The notes under the pieces: model-generated
What the model was told of the DNA's origin: nothing
Seen by the model: the letters and a program-made list of their open reading frames with translations, nothing else
Database searches by the model: none
Assembly: GCA_965216195.1 (NCBI GenBank)
Contig: OZ244151.1
Location: 496,001-560,000 of the forward strand
Length of the DNA stretch: 64,000 bases
Direction: 5' to 3'
Source of the DNA: Aridibacter sp965216195
GTDB lineage: Bacteria > Acidobacteriota > Blastocatellia > Pyrinomonadales > Pyrinomonadaceae
Made by a program: the position numbers and the translations under genes
In this document: positions 57,956-64,000 of the stretch, one piece after another
Layout: each line of letters begins with the position of its first letter
Numbering within the stretch: the stretch's first letter is position 1

Positions 57956-60637
57956 ATGGAGTTATCAAAAGCCTACGATCCGAAAGAAGCCGAAGGGCAT
58001 CATTGCAAACGTTGGGAAGAGAGCGGGTTTTTTGCGCCGGAGATTAACGAAAACCCGGATGCGGAAAAGTATTCGATCGTCATTCCGCCGCCGAATGTAA
58101 CGGGTAGCCTGCACATGGGACACGCGCTGCAGCATACGATCATGGATGTTTTAACGCGTCGAAAGCGTATGCAGGGTTATCGCACGCTTTTCCTTCCAGG
58201 TATCGATCATGCGGGAATTTCCACTCAGTTAATGGTGACTCGCCAGCTAAAAAGAGAGGAACGCAAAACCCCGCAAGATATTGGGAGAGAGGCGTTTACG
58301 GAAAAGGTTTGGGAATGGAAACATCAATACGGCGGAACCATCCTCGAACAAATAAGACGAGAGGGAATTTCAGTAGATTGGTCTCGCGAGCGCTTTACGA
58401 TGGACGAGGATTTATCGAAGGCGGTTCGAAATGTTTTTGTTGCGCTTTATGAAGAGGGTTCGATTTATCGCGGTGCGAGAATTGTTAACTGGTGCCCAAA
58501 AGATCAAACTGTGCTTTCGGATCTCGAGGTCGAGGATAAAGAGAAGAAGGACGGCAAACTCTATTATCTAAACTATCCGATCAAAGATTCTGACCAGAAA
58601 CTGACGGTTGCAACGACTCGTCCGGAAACAATGCTTGGTGATACGGCTGTTGCGGTAAATCAAAACGATGAGCGTTTTAAAGACCTGATCGGGAAAACAG
58701 TTGATTTACCTCTGACCGATCGTGAAATTCCAATAATTGCTGATGAATACGTTGATATGGAGTTTGGAACGGGCGCTGTGAAAATTACGCCCGCGCACGA
58801 TCCAAACGATTACGAGATGGGCCAGCGGCAAAATTTGCCGCAGCTAAACGTTATGAACCTTGACGGCTCGATGAATGAAAACGCCGGAGAGGATTTTGAC
58901 GGACTCGATAGATATGAGGCTCGCAGCCTGGTCGTTGAGAAATTTGAAGAGCTTGGATTACTCGAAAAGGTTGAAGACTACGGAATGGTTTTGCCCGTTT
59001 GCGAACGCTGTAAAACCGTTATCGAAACGCTGATTTCCGAGCAATGGTGGGTAAAGATGGACGAGATGCGCGATCTTGCGTTGAACCTGAAACGCGAAAA
59101 AGATTATCCACGATTTACGCCGCAAAATCCGCACACAAAGGTTTACATCGATTGGCTCGAGAATCTGCGAGATTGGACAATCTCGCGTCAGCTTTGGTGG
59201 GGTCACCAGATTCCTGCCTGGTACGACGATGAAGGGAATGTATATGTTGCGAACTCGAAAGACGAGGCCATTCACAAGGCAGGGGTTGATAACTTAACTC
59301 AAGATGAAGATGTTCTCGATACATGGTTTTCATCGTGGCTCTGGTCGTTTTCCACAATGGGTTGGGATGGAGATACAATCGACACGGAAGATTTACAAAC
59401 ATTTCATCCGACTAATGTCCTTGTAACGGCGCGTGACATAATCTTTCTATGGGTTTCGCGGATGGTAATGTCAGCCTTGAAATTTAAAGGCGAACGACCT
59501 TTTGATGACGTTTACATTACGGGAACGGTTTTGGCGAAAGATGGTCAGCGAATGTCAAAAACGAAAGGAAATGGCGTCGATCCAATCGATGTTTTTGACC
59601 AATACGGCGTTGACGCAACTCGCATAACACTTGCGGGCTCGTCAACCGGGATGGACTTCGCCTGGCGCGATGAAAAGGTCGAAACCTACCGGAACTTCGC
59701 TAACAAAATCTGGAACGCAACACGTTTTTGTTTGATGAACGCCGAGGGAGCCAAAGTTGATGTTTCAACTCTTGAAAATGCAGAGAAAATTGCGGATAAA
59801 TGGATTATTTCGCGTCTGAATCGGGCGGCTAAAGAAGTAAACGAAGCACTTGATAAATATGCTTTTCACGTCGCGGTCGATAAACTCTACCATTTCTTTT
59901 GGGACGATTTTTGCGATTGGTATATCGAACTTTCAAAAGATGAGATAACGGCTGGCGATACCGAAGCGACAACGAGAATCATCACAATTCTTGAGCAATC
60001 TTTGCGTCTGCTACATCCATTTATGCCCTATCTGACAGAGGAGCTTTGGCAGAAGCTTCCGGGAGCTGATTCGATTTTGCACAACAGCGCATATCGATCT
60101 GCGGATCCGACGATTATGCTTGCAGATTTTCCTTTAGGGGATGAAAAATTTCTCGATGAGAAAGCTGAATCCGAAATGCGGACGATTATCGAACTGATCT
60201 CCAAGGTTAGGAACATACGCGCCGAGATGCAGATAAAGCCATCCGACAGGATTTCGGTTCACATAGCAGCTGATAGCGAAACAACGGAAATTTTATCGGC
60301 GAACGAAGCTCAAATTCTTAAGCTCGCGAGGGCAAGTGACCTCCATCTGGCAGATGAACTGGATGTTCCGAGTGCGTCCGCGAAAGGCGTACTAACAAAC
60401 GGTTCGGAGATTGCGATACCGCTTGAAGGACTCATTGATTTCGAAAGGGAAATAAAACGACTCGAAAATCAAATTACTAAGTTGGGCGCCGAAGGCGAAA
60501 AACTCTCGAAACAACTTTCAAACGAAAATTTTGTGAAGAAAGCCCCTGCGGAAAAGGTTGAGGCCGTAAGGGAAAGAGTTGCTGAAATCGAGGCGCAGAC
60601 GAAAACCTTAAATCAGAATTTGGAAACCCTTAGATAG
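57956..60637 (+). CDS. valS: Valyl-tRNA synthetase
   Basis: 893 residues. HIGH-type motif G-S-L-H-M-G-H-A-L, K-M-S-K-S-type motif R-M-S-K-T-K-G-N-G-V-D-P, the editing domain with T-T-R-P-E-T-M-L-G-D-T-A-V-A-V, and the C-terminal coiled coil (~825-893) used by ValRS to bind the tRNA. P-G-I-D-H-A-G-I-S-T-Q near residue 85 is ValRS-like rather than IleRS- or LeuRS-like. Length and order are normal. Confidence 0.97.
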   Translation: MELSKAYDPKEAEGHHCKRWEESGFFAPEINENPDAEKYSIVIPPPNVTGSLHMGHALQHTIMDVLTRRKRMQGYRTLFLPGIDHAGISTQLMVTRQLKREERKTPQDIGREAFTEKVWEWKHQYGGTILEQIRREGISVDWSRERFTMDEDLSKAVRNVFVALYEEGSIYRGARIVNWCPKDQTVLSDLEVEDKEKKDGKLYYLNYPIKDSDQKLTVATTRPETMLGDTAVAVNQNDERFKDLIGKTVDLPLTDREIPIIADEYVDMEFGTGAVKITPAHDPNDYEMGQRQNLPQLNVMNLDGSMNENAGEDFDGLDRYEARSLVVEKFEELGLLEKVEDYGMVLPVCERCKTVIETLISEQWWVKMDEMRDLALNLKREKDYPRFTPQNPHTKVYIDWLENLRDWTISRQLWWGHQIPAWYDDEGNVYVANSKDEAIHKAGVDNLTQDEDVLDTWFSSWLWSFSTMGWDGDTIDTEDLQTFHPTNVLVTARDIIFLWVSRMVMSALKFKGERPFDDVYITGTVLAKDGQRMSKTKGNGVDPIDVFDQYGVDATRITLAGSSTGMDFAWRDEKVETYRNFANKIWNATRFCLMNAEGAKVDVSTLENAEKIADKWIISRLNRAAKEVNEALDKYAFHVAVDKLYHFFWDDFCDWYIELSKDEITAGDTEATTRIITILEQSLRLLHPFMPYLTEELWQKLPGADSILHNSAYRSADPTIMLADFPLGDEKFLDEKAESEMRTIIELISKVRNIRAEMQIKPSDRISVHIAADSETTEILSANEAQILKLARASDLHLADELDVPSASAKGVLTNGSEIAIPLEGLIDFEREIKRLENQITKLGAEGEKLSKQLSNENFVKKAPAEKVEAVRERVAEIEAQTKTLNQNLETLR

Positions 60638-60667
60638 CTTGGAGCGTAAAGAGCAAACACGCTTATT

Positions 60668-62131
60668 ATGACCGATTCAGCGGCAACAGAGGCAATTGAA
60701 GACACTGGCGAAATTTCCGTTGAGGAAAAACCGTCATCGAAACCTAAATACGACCGTTCGATTGTCGAAGGACCGCTGGGCAAAGCTGTCTGGAAAGTCG
60801 CTGCGCCGACGATGCTTGCAAATATCTTTGGCGGCTTGCAGGGCTTGGTTGATCATATCGTAGTTGGGAACGTAGTTGGTTATAAGGGCAATGCAGCAAT
60901 TGGTGTTAGCTGGCAAATTTTTCTTGTGGTTGTCGTTTTTGTGGCATCGATTTTCACAGGGATGGGAATTCTGGTCGCGCGTTTTGCTGGCGCAGGTGAA
61001 GAGGAAAAGGTCGATCGAACCGTTTACCAGGCTTTTATTACAGCTCTTTTCATCGCCTTGGTAATAATTGCCCCGATCGGATATTTTGCCGCTCCGTTTT
61101 TGCTGGACCTCGTTAATGCCGAAGCCGGCGTGCAAGCCGAAGCTCTTCCTTACCTCAGGATAATGTTTATTTTTAGCAGCGGGATGATGATATTTTTTAT
61201 GTTATCCGGCGCGCTGCGGTCGGCGGGAGACGCGAAAACTCCCATGGTACTCGGGATTGCCATGACCTCGCTGAATATTGTTCTTAATTTCGTTTTGATT
61301 CGCGGTTTGGGGCCTATCCCTTCGTTTGGAACAAAAGGGGCGGCGATGGGAACATGCATCGCCGCGGGACTTGTGGCGATCTATTCGTTTTGGAATTTGT
61401 GGAATAATAAATGGGTGGTTTCGATTAGGCAGAAAAATTATTCGCCTGATTGGAGTGTTATTAAGAAACTATTTAAGTTTGGCTTGCCGGCCGGATTTCA
61501 GGGAATTGCGATGAATATCGGCGGCGTTTTTATGCTCGCGTTTGTCGGCTCGCTTGCCCAAAGCGCAGCAGCTCAGGCGGCGTATTCGATTTCCTATACA
61601 CAACTCTTTTCGCTCGTAACGTTTACATCAGTCGGGCTTATGGGAGCCGCAGCAGCGGTTGCCGGGCAGAATCTAGGTGCGCAACAACCTGAGCGGGCGA
61701 GCGGAGCGGTTCATACAGCAGCGAAATTTGGACTCATTTTATCGGCGTTTGTCGGCTTATTCTTCTTTTTCTTTCCCGCCCAACTGCTTGCGATTTTTGG
61801 GATGACTGATCCAACCGTCGTTGAGATTGGGGTTCAACTCCTACGCATTTTAAGTCTCTCCGGCATTTTTGTTTCAGTTGCGCTGGCTTACACTGGCGGG
61901 CTTCAGGGTACGGGCGATACAAAAAGCCCTCTCTATATATCCATCGTTTCGCAAGTTATAGTTCCACTCGGTATCTGTTTTGTGGTTCAACAAACGATTG
62001 GGCTCGAGCCCTGGCATATTTGGCTTGCGATTCTCGCCGGACATTTCACCCGTTGCATGCTGAGTATATTTCGTTTTCGACAAGGGAATTGGCGGCATAT
62101 CAAGGTCAACATCGACGAAACTGTCGGCTAA
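60668..62131 (+). CDS. MATE family efflux transporter
   Basis: 487 residues with twelve transmembrane helices after a charged ~35-residue start. P-T-M-L-A-N-I near residue 46 and the repeated half around P-A-G-F-Q-G-I-A-M-N near 278 are the two MATE halves; S-G-A-L-R-S-A-G-D-A-K-T-P and G-G-L-Q-G-T-G-D-T-K-S-P match each other. It exports cationic drugs or metabolites in exchange for Na+ or H+. It begins 30 bases after valS and is probably co-transcribed. Confidence 0.92.
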   Translation: MTDSAATEAIEDTGEISVEEKPSSKPKYDRSIVEGPLGKAVWKVAAPTMLANIFGGLQGLVDHIVVGNVVGYKGNAAIGVSWQIFLVVVVFVASIFTGMGILVARFAGAGEEEKVDRTVYQAFITALFIALVIIAPIGYFAAPFLLDLVNAEAGVQAEALPYLRIMFIFSSGMMIFFMLSGALRSAGDAKTPMVLGIAMTSLNIVLNFVLIRGLGPIPSFGTKGAAMGTCIAAGLVAIYSFWNLWNNKWVVSIRQKNYSPDWSVIKKLFKFGLPAGFQGIAMNIGGVFMLAFVGSLAQSAAAQAAYSISYTQLFSLVTFTSVGLMGAAAAVAGQNLGAQQPERASGAVHTAAKFGLILSAFVGLFFFFFPAQLLAIFGMTDPTVVEIGVQLLRILSLSGIFVSVALAYTGGLQGTGDTKSPLYISIVSQVIVPLGICFVVQQTIGLEPWHIWLAILAGHFTRCMLSIFRFRQGNWRHIKVNIDETVG

Positions 62132-62257
62132 CTACTATAAGAATTAGAACGGACGTTTAGCGGTTTTCGCATTTAAGTCGATCCACGACTCCAGCGCAGA
62201 TCAATCAGGAAGCGCATTTCGTGCCTATATTTCCGATATGTGCTAACTTATCTCGTT

Positions 62258-63115
62258 ATGAACCTCTTGGAAAATGGCGACATTCTGGCGGCGCTGGCCG
62301 AATTCCTCGCTGAAGATATCGGTCGGGGAGATATTACGACACAATCGACGGTTCCCGATGGAATCAAAGGCGTAGGAAGCTTTCTTGCAAAGGAAGATCT
62401 GGTGATTTGCGGAATGAAAATCGCGGAAGCGGTTTTCGAACAGCTAGATCCAGACAGCCCTGAAATAGATACCAAACACAAAGATGGCGATGAAGTAGAA
62501 TCGGGAAAAATTTTCGGAACGCTCGATGGTTTTGCTGATGTACTGTTAACCGGGGAGAGGCTTGCGCTAAACCTTATGCAGCGGATGTCCGGAATCGCTA
62601 CGCTTTCGCGACAATACGCGAATGCAGTTGAGGGCACGGGGGCACGGGTGGTGGATACGCGAAAGACTACACCGGGTTTGCGCATGCTTGAAAAATACGC
62701 CGTCGGGGTTGGCGGATGTAAAAACCATCGTTTGGGACTTGATGACGGAGTTTTGATAAAGGACAACCACATAGCGCTTGCCGGTGGCGTAAAAGAAGCG
62801 ATCGATGCAGCTAAATCGAGGGTTGGACATTTGCATAAGATTGAAATCGAAGTGATGAACTGGGGACAGCTTCGCGAGGCGATACAGGCTGGCGCGGATA
62901 TTGTGATGTTGGATAATCAAACACCCGAGGAAACGGAAAAACTTGTTAACATGGCGCGCGAAATGAATCCGAACGTGCTGCTGGAGGCATCTGGCGGTAT
63001 GAATCTCGACACTGTCAGGTCGTATGCCGAAGCCGGTGTCGATTTGATCTCCGTAGGTCGTTTAACGCACTCCGCACGAGCAATGGATATTTCGTTTAAG
63101 ATAAAAACGTTGTAG
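62258..63115 (+). CDS. nadC: Nicotinate-nucleotide pyrophosphorylase NadC
   Basis: 285 residues from the ATG at 62258; a GTG at 62240 would add six residues. E-D-I-G-R-G-D-I-T-T near residue 20, T-R-K-T-T-P-G-L-R near 137, the K-N-H-R strip, E-V-M-N-W and the late S-G-G-M-N are the quinolinate and PRPP sites. It converts quinolinate to nicotinate mononucleotide in NAD synthesis. No nadA or nadB is in the window. Confidence 0.95.
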   Translation: MNLLENGDILAALAEFLAEDIGRGDITTQSTVPDGIKGVGSFLAKEDLVICGMKIAEAVFEQLDPDSPEIDTKHKDGDEVESGKIFGTLDGFADVLLTGERLALNLMQRMSGIATLSRQYANAVEGTGARVVDTRKTTPGLRMLEKYAVGVGGCKNHRLGLDDGVLIKDNHIALAGGVKEAIDAAKSRVGHLHKIEIEVMNWGQLREAIQAGADIVMLDNQTPEETEKLVNMAREMNPNVLLEASGGMNLDTVRSYAEAGVDLISVGRLTHSARAMDISFKIKTL

Positions 63116-63315
63116 ACCTCAGAGAACGACAAAGGAGTGTCCGGGTTTGTGTTGGCGGCGCGGATCGTCTTCCAGATTTTGCCCGATCGGGACATTTTGA
63201 TAATAGCCCAGCCGTAAACGACCGGGGTATTGTAATAAAATCCTAAGGGATGGAATTACATTGCAGCTTTTTTCATGAATAATTGTTCGGCAACAAAATT
63301 TAGGACACAAATAAA

Positions 63316-63762
63316 ATGAAGAAAATTCTGATCGCTATTGTCGTGTTGTTGGTTCTTTTTGCTGTTGCAATACTTTTTGTCGGGCGAACTTTTTATCCGG
63401 ACAATATTGCGGAAACGTCAAAAGACGGTGGCACCAAAAACCTAAAAACGCGTGTTTATGAGAAGGACATCGCTCAAGTAAAAAACGCAGTAAAAGAAAT
63501 CATACCGACGCTTTCCACATATGGGGGAGAGTGGAAAATAGTTGAAAGGGCGGCAGGAAGCGGTACGGCGAAAGAGGTGATTTCGGTAGAAGTTCCGGTC
63601 GTTGTTTTTACAGATGATTTGGAAGTTTCCCTGGAGGAAACCGATGCCGGCAAAGTGCGCGTTGATGTTCGTTCGCAATCAAGAGTAGGGAAGAGCGATT
63701 TTGGCGAGAACGCCCGTCACGTAAGAAAGTTATTGGCTGCACTCGACCAAAAATTGCAGTGA
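63316..63762 (+). CDS. DUF1499-like protein with N-terminal membrane helix
   Basis: 148 residues. One hydrophobic helix at ~4-25 (I-L-I-A-I-V-V-L-L-V-L-F-A-V) is followed by a soluble domain. Its end, V-R-V-D-V-R-S-Q-S-R-V-G-K-S-D-F-G-E-N-A-R, matches the conserved end of DUF1499 proteins, which occur in many bacteria and plants with no firm role. The 200 bases before it hold no gene or promoter that I can identify. Confidence 0.75.
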   Translation: MKKILIAIVVLLVLFAVAILFVGRTFYPDNIAETSKDGGTKNLKTRVYEKDIAQVKNAVKEIIPTLSTYGGEWKIVERAAGSGTAKEVISVEVPVVVFTDDLEVSLEETDAGKVRVDVRSQSRVGKSDFGENARHVRKLLAALDQKLQ

Positions 63763-63769
63763 GTATTTA

Positions 63770-64000
63770 TTATGATTGTTTTGCAATCAGCGTTTCAGCA
63801 GGAATTTCCTTACTTGTCAGGGCGAGCATCTCGTCAGTAGATTTAAGGATCGGCAAAAACCAAATTGCGATTGTAGACAATACCAGTGCTACGGTGCATG
63901 CAATTCCACCCTCGAGACCATAGTCTCCTCCCGTTATCCATTTCGGGCCGGAATCAATTTCAGTAAATAAAGGTGCTGGCGTAAGGTTTGTTAGTCCGCT
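63770..64000 (-). CDS. CPBP-type membrane protease, C-terminal end
   Basis: Partial: 76 codons and a TAA are visible, and the rest lies beyond the window. The visible protein reads L-T-P-A-P-L-F-T-E, then D-S-G-P-K-W-I-T-G-G-D-Y-G-L-E-G-G, then a hydrophobic helix (I-A-C-T-V-A-L-V-L-S-T-I-A-I-W-F) and a short polar tail. The G-P-x-x-I-T-G-G-x-x-G-x-E strip before a last helix is common at the end of CPBP (CAAX-type) intramembrane proteases; the catalytic Glu/His motifs would be upstream. It is convergent with the DUF1499-like gene, 7 bases apart. Confidence 0.6.
   Translation of the reverse strand, partial: SGLTNLTPAPLFTEIDSGPKWITGGDYGLEGGIACTVALVLSTIAIWFLPILKSTDEMLALTSKEIPAETLIAKQS

Noticed and set aside
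63116..63315. Possible gene or element in the gap before the DUF1499-like gene
   Set aside because: Only a short minus-strand frame without recognisable features; no inverted repeats or promoter that I could support.

Overview
This 64 kb window is chromosomal DNA of a mid-GC bacterium, most likely an Acidobacteriota member near the Blastocatellia/Pyrinomonadaceae. That placement is an inference from gene content: an acidobacterial-type VWFA-domain protein, a PknB-like membrane Ser/Thr kinase with long low-complexity tails, paired imidazolonepropionase-like amidohydrolases, a Uma2-type protein, a small microcompartment locus, and many short heptamer-type intergenic repeats. There are no rRNA genes, no CRISPR array and no transposase. 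One tRNA gene, tRNA-Arg(ACG), is visible.

Layout. 1-4.2 kb: two amidohydrolases, an ATP-grasp protein and a MarR-GNAT fusion with a palindromic operator on its own promoter. 4.2-9.4 kb: a divergent amino-sugar module of GH109 glycosidase and sodium:solute symporter on the minus strand, with sugar nucleotidyltransferase and NahK-like kinase on the plus strand. 9.6-17.4 kb: an accessory island of a small PCP-reductase-domain protein, a GntR/UTRA regulator, then a Rieske oxygenase, a Cys-less maleate-isomerase-like protein, a red-chlorophyll-catabolite-reductase (RCCR) homologue, an acyl-CoA-dehydrogenase-like flavoprotein, a second Cys-less isomerase-like protein and an FAD monooxygenase. Related repeats flank the island, which ends beside tRNA-Arg. 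17.9-25.5 kb: VWFA protein, zinc-ribbon membrane protein, Ser/Thr kinase, TPR protein, HhH-GPD glycosylase, PlsC-like acyltransferase and a tandem PilZ protein. 25.7-30.7 kb: gyrA, a Uma2 protein, ruvB and ruvA. 30.7-34.8 kb: a bacterial microcompartment (BMC) locus with rex, a proline-rich membrane peptide, a class II aldolase, one BMC-H, three BMC-P proteins and a small Cys-motif protein. 34.8-39.4 kb: LemA, a nucleotidyltransferase, two TPM-domain paralogues and a ZIP transporter, all on the minus strand. 39.7-54.9 kb: the division and cell-wall (dcw) cluster rsmH-ftsL-ftsI-murF-mraY-[four-helix-bundle gene]-murD-ftsW-murG-murC-ftsQ-ftsA-ftsZ. 55-64 kb: pdxA, two response regulators, valS, a MATE transporter, nadC, a DUF1499-like protein and the end of a CPBP-type membrane protease.

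Most novel candidate: the 9.9-17.4 kb island. A Rieske oxygenase resembling pheophorbide a oxygenase together with an RCCR-family protein recalls the two ring-opening and reduction steps of plant chlorophyll breakdown. The two isomerase-like proteins would suit substituted maleate or maleimide-type fragments. A near-identical short palindrome (TGGAyATGTCC) lies upstream of two of its transcription units. The substrate is not known and tetrapyrrole breakdown is a hypothesis. Second candidate: the Rex-linked BMC locus, with a good Rex operator over the rex -35 box and a 107-residue protein ending in a C-x8-C-x-H-C-x2-C motif.
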